The position numbers and the translations under genes were made by a program. The notes beneath the pieces were generated by a model. The model searched no databases and was not told the origin of the DNA. It saw nothing but the letters and a program-made list of their open reading frames with translations. Below are positions 8,909 through 17,792 of a DNA stretch of 57,524 nucleotides, in pieces. The number at the start of each line of letters is the position of its first letter. The stretch's first letter is position 1. This stretch comes from Nostoc sp. LEGE 12450 (lineage in GTDB: Bacteria; Cyanobacteriota; Cyanobacteriia; Cyanobacteriales; Nostocaceae), in NCBI RefSeq assembly GCF_015206895.1, contig NZ_JADEXU010000037.1:1-57524 (forward strand), given 5' to 3'.

Positions 8909-11506
8909 TTAAAACTGAACTGATACTGAACCAATCACAGTAAAAGGTTCACCGGGATAAATACCGCTAGTTCTGCCAAAAGGTACACCACTGATGTAGT
9001 CAATATCAAAAATGTTCTTGAAATTCAGAGCAAAGCGCCAATTGTCTCGGCGGTAAGAAATGCCTGCATTAGTTAGAAAATAATCATCTAACTTAAAGCT
9101 ATTGTCGAGATCGCCTTCACGTTCTCCGAGGTAGTTGAATCCCACACCAAAGCCTAAGCCTTGCAAACTACCATGTTGGATTTCATAGGTTGTCCATAAA
9201 CTAGCGTTATGTCTCGGAACGCCTATCAGTCTATTCCCCACGGGAATTGTATTATCTGCGGTAACTTCTGCATCTGTGTATCCATAAGAGGCGATGATAT
9301 TCCATCCAGGAATAATTTGCCCACTAATGTCAAACTCTACACCTCGGCTACGTTGTTCACCCGTGGCTATAGAAACCCCCAGCCCTGGCAAACTAGAATC
9401 TGTTGTCGCCACATTTTGTTTGGTAATGTCAAAATAAGCTACAGTGGCAGACACCTTACCTTCAAGTAGTTCAGTTTTGACACCAACTTCATATCCTTCT
9501 CCTCGTTCTGGTCGGAGAGGATTACCATCCGCATCGAAGGTATCAATGTTCGGAGTAAATGACTGGGAATAGCTGGCGTAAACAGATACTTCTTTCAATG
9601 GTTGATAAACAATCCCCAGACGCGGAGTAAAAGCATCATCAAATTGGCTAACATCACCACCTGGATAGAAAAGTGATGATCGGTTGGTAGTGTTTTGGCT
9701 GACAGTTTCGTAGCGTATACCCGCCAGTAATTTGAGATTCTCAAAAAAGGCTATTTGATCTTGCAGATAAACTCCTAATCTATCTGTTGTAGTTTTTCTG
9801 TCTATCAGTACAACATCCAAAGTATTTCGCGGTGTAGCCCCGTAAACTGGGTTAAAGACATCCAATTGCGATGGAGTGAAGAAATTAGACACAGCAAAGG
9901 TGCTAGAGTTGGTGCGATTCAAATCTAGACCAAACAAAAGGGTGTGTTTTATCCCACCTGTAGCAAATTTACCTACAATATTTGACTGTAAGGAGTAATC
10001 ATCAGCATAAAAATTATCAAGAGCAAACACACGACTGACTATACCTGTGGCTTCATCAAAGCCAGTAGTGATTGTTAATGCATCGCTGTATAACCGAGAA
10101 CTGGCGTAGCGAAAATCGTTGCGTATTCTCCAGTTATCACTGAAACGATGCTCTAGAGAGTATCTAGTTGTGATAAATGTCTGATCAATATAGTCGTCGG
10201 GTTCGTTGAGGATGCGATCGCGTGGCACATCAAGAACGCGATCGCCCGAAGCCACTAAACCACTATCATAAGGTCTGACACGGTTAGAATACTGCGCTTC
10301 AAAGGTAAAATCTGTATTCTTACCCTTCCAAGCCAAAACAGGTGCAATAAAAAATTCTTCAAAGTTTTGGTCAAAGCCGCGAAAACTCTCATTATTGAGA
10401 TAAGAGAGATTCAGGCGATATAACACACTTTTATCATCGTTCAAAGGGCCAGAAATATCAATTCGCGGTCTTACCAAATTATAGTTTCCAGCCTGAATTT
10501 CGGCTTCGTAAAAAGGTTCTGCTAACGGCTGTTTAGTAACAGCGTTAATCACCCCCCCTGGTTGAATCTCTCCATATAAAATAGAGGACGGGCCTTTGAG
10601 GACTTCAATACGCTCTAAACCTGCTATGTCTGGCACTACTGCAAAAGAGTATTGTCTGAAGCCGTTGATTAACAACGGTGCTTTATCAAAACCGCGAATT
10701 GTATATCTCGTTTCTGTATTAGTATCAAACCCACCCGGAATGACGTTACTAATATTTCGTAAGGCTTCATCCAGTCTCACCACCTGTTGATCTTGAATCA
10801 CTTTCTGCGGAATCACCTGAATAGACTGTGGAGTATCCCGGAGTGGCGTGTCAGTCCTCGTCCCAGTAGTAGCGTTGAGTGGATTATAGTCATCATTGCG
10901 ATCGCCTGTAACGACTAGTTCTATTGGTTCATTAGACTCAGCTGATGGTGGTTGGACTGGCGTTTCACTTTCTGGTTGTTGTGCTGGCGGTGTTGCCGGT
11001 ACAGATGCAGTTGCAGTTGTCGTCAAGCCAAAAATCAAACCTTCATCACTATCAAATAATTCAACTTTTGGTAAGCTTTGTTCACCCTTTACCGTTACCA
11101 AAATAGTATTGGCATTTTGGTTATTAACTATAATTTCTACAATTCCCGCTACTGGTTTTTCCTGGCGAAATGTGTCACCGCTAGATAGACGCAGTTGAGC
11201 ATTGCTAATCTCTGCAATGTATGTATTACCTTCATTTTTTGGTTTAACTTGTAATTGCTCACCTAAAGAAGTCTGTAAAATTATCTCTACACCTTGAGCA
11301 GTTGAATTAACTTGGACTCTTGTAACTGCTACAACCTGTTGCGAACCTGCTTGACTGAGTACAGGTGGTTGCTGTATTTGAGAAACATCTCCTTTCTCCC
11401 ACAGTTCTGAGTGCTGGCGGATTTCTTCTGCTTGGGCGTGATTTGCCATTAACACAGCAACTGAGACTGTGAACAACAAGCTTGGCACGAATTGCTCTGG
11501 TTTCAT
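8909..11506 (-). CDS. TonB-dependent siderophore receptor with AMIN domain
   Basis: Outer-membrane gated channel for a ferric siderophore. I prefer the start at 11506 (MKPEQFVPSLLF) because AAGGA sits just upstream; the longer ATG at 11533 has no ribosome site. That gives 865 residues with a signal peptide ending ANHAQA. An AMIN domain (VTRVQVNSTAQGVEIILQ) occupies about residues 35-145. A Pro/Gln/Glu-rich linker follows, then the plug (DTPQSIQVIPQKVIQDQQ, IRGFDKAPLLINGFRQ, LERIEVLKGPSSILYGEIQP) and a 22-strand-type barrel ending in the aromatic residues TVIGSVSVQF. An AMIN domain before the plug is characteristic of cyanobacterial receptors. It is transcribed away from the biosynthetic cluster, with the MFS permease gene immediately downstream, so it probably imports the cluster's own product. 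Confidence 0.92.
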   Translation of the reverse strand: MKPEQFVPSLLFTVSVAVLMANHAQAEEIRQHSELWEKGDVSQIQQPPVLSQAGSQQVVAVTRVQVNSTAQGVEIILQTSLGEQLQVKPKNEGNTYIAEISNAQLRLSSGDTFRQEKPVAGIVEIIVNNQNANTILVTVKGEQSLPKVELFDSDEGLIFGLTTTATASVPATPPAQQPESETPVQPPSAESNEPIELVVTGDRNDDYNPLNATTGTRTDTPLRDTPQSIQVIPQKVIQDQQVVRLDEALRNISNVIPGGFDTNTETRYTIRGFDKAPLLINGFRQYSFAVVPDIAGLERIEVLKGPSSILYGEIQPGGVINAVTKQPLAEPFYEAEIQAGNYNLVRPRIDISGPLNDDKSVLYRLNLSYLNNESFRGFDQNFEEFFIAPVLAWKGKNTDFTFEAQYSNRVRPYDSGLVASGDRVLDVPRDRILNEPDDYIDQTFITTRYSLEHRFSDNWRIRNDFRYASSRLYSDALTITTGFDEATGIVSRVFALDNFYADDYSLQSNIVGKFATGGIKHTLLFGLDLNRTNSSTFAVSNFFTPSQLDVFNPVYGATPRNTLDVVLIDRKTTTDRLGVYLQDQIAFFENLKLLAGIRYETVSQNTTNRSSLFYPGGDVSQFDDAFTPRLGIVYQPLKEVSVYASYSQSFTPNIDTFDADGNPLRPERGEGYEVGVKTELLEGKVSATVAYFDITKQNVATTDSSLPGLGVSIATGEQRSRGVEFDISGQIIPGWNIIASYGYTDAEVTADNTIPVGNRLIGVPRHNASLWTTYEIQHGSLQGLGFGVGFNYLGEREGDLDNSFKLDDYFLTNAGISYRRDNWRFALNFKNIFDIDYISGVPFGRTSGIYPGEPFTVIGSVSVQF

Positions 11507-12152
11507 TATTTTCCTTATAATCCATCGTGTCATGCAATTTTTATTAATGACACAACCTTCTCAAATTATTGAAAGTTATTATTAGCTCTTTTGCAAGTTA
11601 AATTAACTTATAAATTACATTACATCTATTGATAATCTATGTCAATTTTAACTTTGTTTAAGATTTACCTGGATTAAATACTTAAAACAAGGAACAAGTT
11701 TTTGTTAATTATAATACAATATTTGAACTAAATAAAGCCAAATAGTCGTTGCTAATCAATGCTTGTAGCGTTTAAAAATAGGTAATATGAAATACTATGA
11801 AATTACGTTACTGAGGCATGAAAGACAACAAAATATTTATTATCCTAAATTACATTTTAAACTTTTATTTAATCAAAGATAAGTAAAACTAATAGTAATA
11901 ATTTTTTATTATATTTTTTATTATGAAAAAGTGCTTGCTAAAATACAATGCTTCCTATTAAAGTAGTTTTTAACCAATTGAGAATTAGTTGCAACATAGT
12001 TTACTGAAGTTCGCAGTTATTCAATATCAAGCGACACCTAAGTTCCTATCAAAAATAAGGTAAGAACAAGTACATTGACTTCCTAAGAGTCAAATAGGCT
12101 GATGGTAACGCTTCATATTTCACTGTATGCTTCTCAATCCCCAAGGTGTAGT
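11507..12152. promoter_or_regulatory. Divergent AT-rich control region with weak Fur-box-like sites
   Basis: About 640 bp without a gene separates the receptor operon from the biosynthetic operon and should hold both promoters. Two stretches resemble the 7-1-7 Fur box TGATAATnATTATCA at 11 of 14 positions: TGAAAGTTATTATTA (11570-11584) and TGATAATCTATGTCA (11630-11644). In DNA this AT-rich such matches can arise by chance, so they are candidates only. I cannot place -10/-35 boxes with confidence. Confidence 0.4.
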
Positions 12153-12488
12153 ATGTATCAACAAGTAGACAACCGAGAAGAAAATTCCTCTAGTTTTTCT
12201 TTCATTGAACCTGGCTGCCAGAATATTTGCAGTATAATGGATACTCTGAAGTCGATACTTCTGAACCTTGGTATTCCAGAAGATTCAATTAGTGAAGACA
12301 CCTTACTGCACAAGGATTTGCAACTTGATTCTGTAGAGGCGGTAGAAATAGCATTGGGATTGAAACGGATACTGGGAGTAAATGTGAAGCTAGAGTCTCG
12401 ACAGGATATGACATTAGCTCAAGTCTGCAATAGAGTCAAAGAAGCGATCGCCCAAAATACTACCAACCATGTTATACCAACAGATTAA
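12153..12488 (+). CDS. Stand-alone acyl/aryl carrier protein
   Basis: Carrier protein of 111 residues from the ATG at 12153, which follows AAGGTG at a good distance. The longer frame from 12102 lacks such a site, and a later ATG at 12237 is also possible. The phosphopantetheine attachment motif is LQLDSVEAVEIALGL with Ser60, and the rest fits a four-helix carrier fold (TLKSILLNLGIPEDSI, LAQVCNRVKEAI). It is the first gene of the cluster. It overlaps by 20 bp an AcpS-type transferase that could convert it to holo form, and is followed by an aryl activating enzyme and salicylate synthase. I infer it carries the salicyl starter to the Cy domain of the first NRPS, because that NRPS has no N-terminal ArCP of its own. 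Confidence 0.85.
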   Translation: MYQQVDNREENSSSFSFIEPGCQNICSIMDTLKSILLNLGIPEDSISEDTLLHKDLQLDSVEAVEIALGLKRILGVNVKLESRQDMTLAQVCNRVKEAIAQNTTNHVIPTD

Positions 12489-12849
12489 AGGGTTAGGTCT
12501 AGATATCACCCCCATTCACAGAATTGCCAGACTTGTTGATAGGTATGACAGTGAAACCTTAAATCTGTTATTCACTGCTAACGAGATCGACCATTGCCAA
12601 TCAGCTAACAACTATCATCAATATTATGCAATCTGCTTTGCCACCAAAGAAGCTGTAGGCAAGGCCCTAAGCACTGGATTGGTCGGCATTGACTGGAATG
12701 AAATTGAAGCCGAAATCACACTTGATAACCTAATTATTCATCTATACGGTAAAGCAAGCCATCAAGCAAAAAAACTTAAGATTCAAAAGTGGGTGGCTAA
12801 TTGGTGTAATTGGGATCAACACGTATTAGTTCAAGTCCTTGCTTTCTAA
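12469..12849 (+). CDS. AcpS-type 4'-phosphopantetheinyl transferase
   Basis: A 126-residue enzyme of the holo-ACP synthase type, which moves phosphopantetheine from CoA to the Ser of a carrier protein. Both family motifs are intact: GLGLDITPI with Asp12 and CFATKEAVGKAL with Lys60-Glu61, the latter providing a magnesium ligand. The length fits the roughly 120-residue AcpS family. It overlaps the end of the carrier protein gene (12469-12488), so translation is probably coupled. NRPS and PKS carriers are usually served by the larger Sfp type, so a dedicated AcpS type inside the cluster is unusual. A second AcpS-like gene lies at 15806. Which carriers each acts on cannot be told from sequence. 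Confidence 0.85.
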   Translation: MLYQQIKGLGLDITPIHRIARLVDRYDSETLNLLFTANEIDHCQSANNYHQYYAICFATKEAVGKALSTGLVGIDWNEIEAEITLDNLIIHLYGKASHQAKKLKIQKWVANWCNWDQHVLVQVLAF

Positions 12850-12886
12850 AGGATCAGAAAGAGGCAGAGAGCAGAGGAAAAATCTA

Positions 12887-14422
12887 ATGACTATGATTTC
12901 TGAACAGTTACCCGATATTTTTAACATTGCAGCTTACTTTATAGAAGGTAACTTTACACAGGGACGAAGCGAGAAAATCGCCTTTTATTATCAGAATCAA
13001 ACATATACTTATGCACAAGTTAGCGGCTTTGTTCGGCGTAGTGCTAGATTATTCGCTAACCTTGGTCTAGAACAGGAAAACCGCATAGCAATTCTACTAC
13101 CCGATTCTCCAGAGTTTGTATTTGGCTTTTGGGGCGCAATTTGGCTAGGAGCAGTACCAGTTCCCATTAATACAACTTGTAGCCTAGATGAGATTCAATA
13201 TATTCTGCAAGATTCTCGCGCCAAACTTTTATTAACTACCAAAGAGTGGCAAGAAAAACTAACTCCTATCCAATCACAATCCTTACGTCATCTGCTGTTA
13301 AAAGATGGAGAGTCTGCTTATCTTTCACTCTTAAACCAACAAGATGAATTACTATCTTGTGCCAAAACTTCTGCCGATGAACCAGCTTTCTGGCTATACA
13401 CATCTGGTAGTACAGGCCGCCCCAAAGGAGTGATTCACCTACATCAAAGTATGGTGGTTTGTGCAGAAAGATATGGTAAAGCAACTCTAGGTTTGCGCCA
13501 AGATGACATCACCTATTCGGTGGCGAAAATGTCCTTTGCCTATGGTTTGGGCAATACCTTATATATGCCAATGGCAGTAGGCGCAGCTAGTGTGTTATCT
13601 GATGCAAGTAACGCCTTCGACATTATTACAGATATTCAGCATTATCGACCGACAATTTTATTTGGTATACCCAGTGTTTATGCAGGTATTCTGGCTCTTT
13701 CAGAAATCGCACCGCTAGATGTTTCTTCCTTGCGGTTGTGTGCATCTGCGGCTGAACAACTACCCAAGAGTATTTGGCATCAATGGTTAGAGACACACAA
13801 CCATGAAATTTGCGAAGGAATTGGCACTACTGAGTTTTTGCATATATTTCTCTCCAATCAAATAGGAGAGTGTAAACCAGGAAGTTCTGGTCGTCCCATT
13901 CCTGGTTATGACGTGCAAATTATTGATGACAATGGTTTACCTTGTCCTCCTGGTGAAATTGGAAATCTCCAAGTTACAGGAGAAAGCCTGATGTGGGGTT
14001 ATTGGAAGCGGCTACAACAAACCCGCCAAGTGATTTACGGCGACACAATGCGAACTGGAGATAAATATCTGCGGGATGCTGATGGTTATTTCTACTTTAT
14101 GGGACGCAATGACGACTTGTTTAAAGTCAATGGTCAGTGGATCTCACCAATGGAAATTGAGGATATATTACATCAACATCCCCAAATTCTAGAGGTGGCT
14201 GTTGTACCTGAGTCTAGTAATGAAGAACAATTAACGCAGATTGTGGCTTATATCAGTCTCAAACCTGGACACCCAGCTACACCAGAAATTGAAATAAATA
14301 TTCGGAAATTTGCTAAACAACAATTGCCGCATTTTAAAGCCCCCAAAATAGTCTATTTTGTGGAGAAATTACCGCGCACTTCAACCGGAAAAATTCACCG
14401 CAGATTATTAAGTAAAAATTAA
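12887..14422 (+). CDS. Benzoate-CoA-ligase-type aryl acid activating enzyme
   Basis: Adenylate-forming enzyme of 511 residues. The ATG at 12887 is preceded by AGAGGA; the frame also extends upstream to a TTG at 12839, which I reject. Core motifs are YTSGSTGRPKGVIH, GIGTTEFLH, TGDKYLRDADGYFYFMGR and the C-terminal lysine region LPRTSTGKIHRR. The segment MSFAYGLGNTLYMPMAVGA and the overall pattern are those of the benzoate-CoA ligase family (TIGR02262 type), not the DhbE/PchD family of salicyl- or dihydroxybenzoyl-AMP ligases. With salicylate synthase as the next gene, the likely substrate is salicylate, loaded as an acyl-adenylate onto CoA or directly onto the stand-alone carrier protein. Confidence 0.88.
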   Translation: MTMISEQLPDIFNIAAYFIEGNFTQGRSEKIAFYYQNQTYTYAQVSGFVRRSARLFANLGLEQENRIAILLPDSPEFVFGFWGAIWLGAVPVPINTTCSLDEIQYILQDSRAKLLLTTKEWQEKLTPIQSQSLRHLLLKDGESAYLSLLNQQDELLSCAKTSADEPAFWLYTSGSTGRPKGVIHLHQSMVVCAERYGKATLGLRQDDITYSVAKMSFAYGLGNTLYMPMAVGAASVLSDASNAFDIITDIQHYRPTILFGIPSVYAGILALSEIAPLDVSSLRLCASAAEQLPKSIWHQWLETHNHEICEGIGTTEFLHIFLSNQIGECKPGSSGRPIPGYDVQIIDDNGLPCPPGEIGNLQVTGESLMWGYWKRLQQTRQVIYGDTMRTGDKYLRDADGYFYFMGRNDDLFKVNGQWISPMEIEDILHQHPQILEVAVVPESSNEEQLTQIVAYISLKPGHPATPEIEINIRKFAKQQLPHFKAPKIVYFVEKLPRTSTGKIHRRLLSKN

Positions 14423-14471
14423 AGTTTACTTGCAGTTATAAGTTTTTAAAAAAAATCCCAACCGAGGCAGA

Positions 14472-15806
14472 ATGATGGTAATAGAGTTTCAGACAGCAAT
14501 CAAATACAAACGTAAATTTATTCCTGGACGAAGGAATCATATTGTAGCTTTGCAGAATTTTCTGCAAGCTGGGATTTTCGATAATTATGTTTTGTATGAA
14601 GGTAAAAATGAAGTTCGGATTGCTGGAAATGAGTTAGCGAAAGTATCAGTTTCTCAAGATTTAGTTTCTCTTAAAGGTTTAGGTAAATCTTATTCAGAAC
14701 CAGCAAAGGAGCCATTTAAACAAATAGAAAAAATGTTGGCGACATTGCCGATTGAAGATTGGACAGCTTATGGCTATGTTGCTTTTGATATGGCTCGGTT
14801 CTATTCGGATTATTCTAAATCAATACAGCAAGACAGCCTGTATTTTTTAATTCCAGAGATTGAACTGATATTTACAAATGAAGGCGTTTGCATCAGAAGT
14901 ACAAAGTCTCTAGAACAGATAGAAGAAATTTTACTTTTAGATTATAAATTACCAGATTATCAACCTGCTGATTTGAAATTAGATTTTGGCGATCGCACCA
15001 ATTATCAGCAAAAAATTGCCCAGTTAATCACAGCTATTCAAAAAGACGAATTGCAAAAAGCAATTATCTCTCGCTCTGTGAAAATTCCTGGCAGTTTAGA
15101 TATATTGGGAACATATATAGTCGGTTCTAGAGTTAATAACTCTGCTCGTTCTTATTGTTTAAATATCGGAGATATCCGCGCAGTTGGCTTTAGTCCTGAA
15201 ACCCTGATGGAAGTTTACGAAGATGGTTTTATTGTGACTAATCCCCTAGCAGGGACTCGTCCACGCAATCAAAATCAAGCAGAAGATTTACAACTAACTC
15301 ATGAACTATTTACTGATGCGAAAGAAGTAAAAGAACACGCACTTTCTATCTGGTTAGCCCAGAGTGAGATTGCTGCACTTTGTTTAGCGGGAAGTATTCA
15401 GGTGTTCAATTTCATGGAAGTGAAAAAATATCGCTGCGTGCAACATTTATCATCGAGAGTTGGTGGACAACTACAACCAGGAAAAACCTTGTGGGATGCG
15501 TTGAAAGTTTTGTTTCCAGGGATTACCGTTTCGGGAATTGATAAACAACAAGCTCTCAAATGGATTGATCGTTTAGAAGACGAACCGAGAGGAATTTATG
15601 CTGGCGGTATTGGTTGGGTAAGTAGTAGTGGTACAGGAGATTTAGCGATCGCTATTCGCTCTGTTTACCAGTATGGTAATCATATTTACTTAAATGCTGG
15701 TGCTGGCATTGTTGCCGAATCAGTACCAGAAAAAGAGTATATCGAGTCCGTCAATAAGATGAATACCATGTTAACTAATCTAGTGTTGGAAACTGAAGAA
15801 AGATAA
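14472..15806 (+). CDS. Salicylate synthase (chorismate-utilising, MbtI/Irp9-like)
   Basis: A 444-residue member of the chorismate-binding family that converts chorismate via isochorismate to salicylate. The catalytic base region is LQKAIISRSVKIP with Lys196. The substrate region GFSPETLMEV contains Glu243, and NPLAGTRPR has Thr262, the residue that separates isochorismate-forming enzymes from anthranilate synthases. C-terminal motifs include HLSSRVGGQL, GITVSGIDKQQA, GIYAGGIGW and the AGAGIVAESVPEKEY metal-binding stretch. No amidotransferase partner is nearby. No separate isochorismate pyruvate-lyase gene is present, which favours the single-enzyme MbtI/Irp9 type over PchA. A GAGG ribosome site lies before the paired ATGs at 14472/14475. 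It supplies the starter of the cluster. Plain isochorismate synthase remains a possible alternative. Confidence 0.85.
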   Translation: MMVIEFQTAIKYKRKFIPGRRNHIVALQNFLQAGIFDNYVLYEGKNEVRIAGNELAKVSVSQDLVSLKGLGKSYSEPAKEPFKQIEKMLATLPIEDWTAYGYVAFDMARFYSDYSKSIQQDSLYFLIPEIELIFTNEGVCIRSTKSLEQIEEILLLDYKLPDYQPADLKLDFGDRTNYQQKIAQLITAIQKDELQKAIISRSVKIPGSLDILGTYIVGSRVNNSARSYCLNIGDIRAVGFSPETLMEVYEDGFIVTNPLAGTRPRNQNQAEDLQLTHELFTDAKEVKEHALSIWLAQSEIAALCLAGSIQVFNFMEVKKYRCVQHLSSRVGGQLQPGKTLWDALKVLFPGITVSGIDKQQALKWIDRLEDEPRGIYAGGIGWVSSSGTGDLAIAIRSVYQYGNHIYLNAGAGIVAESVPEKEYIESVNKMNTMLTNLVLETEER

Positions 15807-16225
15807 TGGCATCAACCTGTATAGATATACTGGCTTTACCTAATACCTCAAATATCATCGGTTATGGCATAGAAATAGTTGCGACTGTTGATATTGCAAC
15901 CCTCATAGAACAAGCAGGGGAAGATTTTGGATTGCAATACTTTACAGCTAGTGAGTGGAGTATGGCTAATGGAATGAGGCGCATCCAGTATCTTGCAGGT
16001 CGTTTCTGTGCTAAAAAAGCAATTCTGAAAGCCTTGGGAATGGAATTAAATCAGAAGACTTTTTGGTTGGATATTGAAGTACAGCGATTACCCACAGGTC
16101 AACCATCAGTAGTATTGCATGGTCAATGTCACGAATTTGCCGATCGCTTAGGGATTGGTAAATGGTTGTTGAGCATTAGTCATGTATCTGATTATGCCGC
16201 AGCTAGTGCGATCGCTGTTTTGTAA
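15806..16225 (+). CDS. Second AcpS-like protein with altered metal-binding residues
   Basis: A 139-residue protein of the holo-ACP synthase fold, overlapping the salicylate synthase stop (TAATG). The first motif reads GYGIEIVATVD, with Glu23 where AcpS has Asp. The second reads RFCAKKAILKALG, with Lys71 where the family has the magnesium-binding Glu (KEA). The C-terminal WLLSISHVSDYAAASAIA is normal for AcpS. The fold is recognisable but the KEA-to-KKA change would be expected to weaken or abolish classical activity, so this may be a specialised or non-catalytic partner of the KASIII-ACP protein encoded next. The canonical AcpS at 12469 could serve the cluster alone. The reading is intact and no frameshift is visible. 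Confidence 0.8.
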   Translation: MASTCIDILALPNTSNIIGYGIEIVATVDIATLIEQAGEDFGLQYFTASEWSMANGMRRIQYLAGRFCAKKAILKALGMELNQKTFWLDIEVQRLPTGQPSVVLHGQCHEFADRLGIGKWLLSISHVSDYAAASAIAVL

Positions 16226-16251
16226 TTTATCTCACGCAAAGGCGTAAGGTT

Positions 16252-17745
16252 ATGATGAATGATTCAATCGGTATTCGCTCACTTGCAGTCAGCTTTGGTA
16301 GGATTATCCGCACAAATGAGTATTGGGTAAAGAAGTTTTCGGAAGTAATTCAGCAAGAAAAGCCGAGAAGAGTCAGACTGTCTCCTTCTAGTGAATCAAC
16401 TTCTAATTCAAATGTTCTAGATATTTGGTCGCAAGCTGTAGCACCTTATTTAGCAGATCCGTTTCGGGGTAATGTCGAGCGACGGATAGTTGATACCGAT
16501 GAATCTTCGCTGACTTTAGAATATCGAGCGGCTAAAGATGCGTTGAATGCTGCACAACTCTCTCCCCAAGAAGTCGATTTGATGATTGTAGCTTCTCTGT
16601 TTCCTGAACAGGTTGGACATGGTAATGCGGTTTATCTGGCTCAGGAATTAGGATTGCACTGTCCGGCTTGGAATTTAGAATCAACCTGCTCTAGTGCTTT
16701 AGTAGCTTTGCAAAACGCTCATGCACTTATTCAAACAGGAGCATATCGCAACGCCTTAGTTGTCGTCTCTCACATTGGTTCTCAAACAGTAGACGAAGCA
16801 GATAGTCTCTCTTGGTCAATGGGTGACGCTGCTGGAGCTTTTGTAGTAGATAGGCTGAAACCAAATCAAGGAATCTTAGCTAGTAAAATCGTCAGTACGG
16901 CTGCAACCAGTGGTGCTTATGTGCATGAATTGCTCACCAATAGCCAAGGACAGCCTCAAATACGAACTCGCACAGGTGAGAATGTTAGTACATTAGCCGA
17001 AACTTCTGTAGATTTTGTGCGTACCTGCTGCAAAGGTGCAGTGGCGGCGGCTGGAGTAACTTTAGCTGATATCGATTTTTTTGCATTCAACACGCCTACT
17101 GCTTGGTATGCCGATGTTTGTACCCAAGCATTAGGGATTAGTGCAGAAAAAACTATCAACCTTTATCCTCGATACGCAAATATTGGCCCAGTATTGGCGA
17201 TCGCTAATTTATATCATGCTGCCCATGAGTGTAAAATTAACAAAAATAACTTAGTTTTAGTTTATACCAAGGGTGCATCAGCCACTGCTGCGGCAACTAT
17301 CATGCGCTGGGGTGATGTCGCACTTGGTTCAGTTCCTGCTCCTCCTTTAAGCCTTACCCCAGAACCAGAAAAGATTTATTTAACAGAAAGACAAAAAAGC
17401 AGCATCTCCAGAGAAAAACTTTTGGCTGCTTCTGTGCAAGAACAACAACAAATGCTGCAAACCTATCTCTTGGAATGGTTGAGTCACTCATTACAGCTTT
17501 CTGTATTGCAAATTAATCAAGAGCAACCATTAGCTTTATTGCTTGACTCTCTGATGGGTTTTTTATTCAAAACTCAAATAGAAAATGATTTGCAAGTACG
17601 GGTTCCCATAGAGAAATTCTTTGGTGAAAATAATCTTAATCATTTAATTGAATGGTTGCTCAATCAGTTAGCCTTAGTCAAAGTTTTAGCATCTACTTCA
17701 GTAGTTAACGCTGAGATTGAAGAAAGAGAAAAATTGAGCCTTTAA
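16252..17745 (+). CDS. KASIII-like acyltransferase fused to an ACP domain
   Basis: A 497-residue two-domain protein. Residues 1-360 form a FabH/KASIII-type thiolase fold with the nucleophile Cys146 in ESTCSSALVAL and the usual Asn310 in YPRYANIGP. The His of the classical PHQAN motif is replaced by Asn280 (FAFNTPTAW). Residues 395-475 are a carrier domain with Ser433 in ALLLDSLMGFLFK. KASIII relatives without the full Cys-His-Asn triad often transfer acyl groups and do not perform decarboxylative condensation. It lies between the salicylate genes and the first NRPS, so it may move a salicyl (or other acyl) group from CoA to a carrier. The exact reaction is unknown. The start may be the second ATG at 16255. 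Confidence 0.82.
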   Translation: MMNDSIGIRSLAVSFGRIIRTNEYWVKKFSEVIQQEKPRRVRLSPSSESTSNSNVLDIWSQAVAPYLADPFRGNVERRIVDTDESSLTLEYRAAKDALNAAQLSPQEVDLMIVASLFPEQVGHGNAVYLAQELGLHCPAWNLESTCSSALVALQNAHALIQTGAYRNALVVVSHIGSQTVDEADSLSWSMGDAAGAFVVDRLKPNQGILASKIVSTAATSGAYVHELLTNSQGQPQIRTRTGENVSTLAETSVDFVRTCCKGAVAAAGVTLADIDFFAFNTPTAWYADVCTQALGISAEKTINLYPRYANIGPVLAIANLYHAAHECKINKNNLVLVYTKGASATAAATIMRWGDVALGSVPAPPLSLTPEPEKIYLTERQKSSISREKLLAASVQEQQQMLQTYLLEWLSHSLQLSVLQINQEQPLALLLDSLMGFLFKTQIENDLQVRVPIEKFFGENNLNHLIEWLLNQLALVKVLASTSVVNAEIEEREKLSL

Positions 17746-17792
17746 CATTTAAGACTTAGACAAAATATCTCTTATATCAAACATAATTACCT

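Noticed and set aside
12102..12152. Longer N-terminus for the carrier protein
   Set aside because: The ATG at 12102 lacks a ribosome site and the extra residues do not look like carrier-protein sequence; the ATG at 12153 has AAGGTG.
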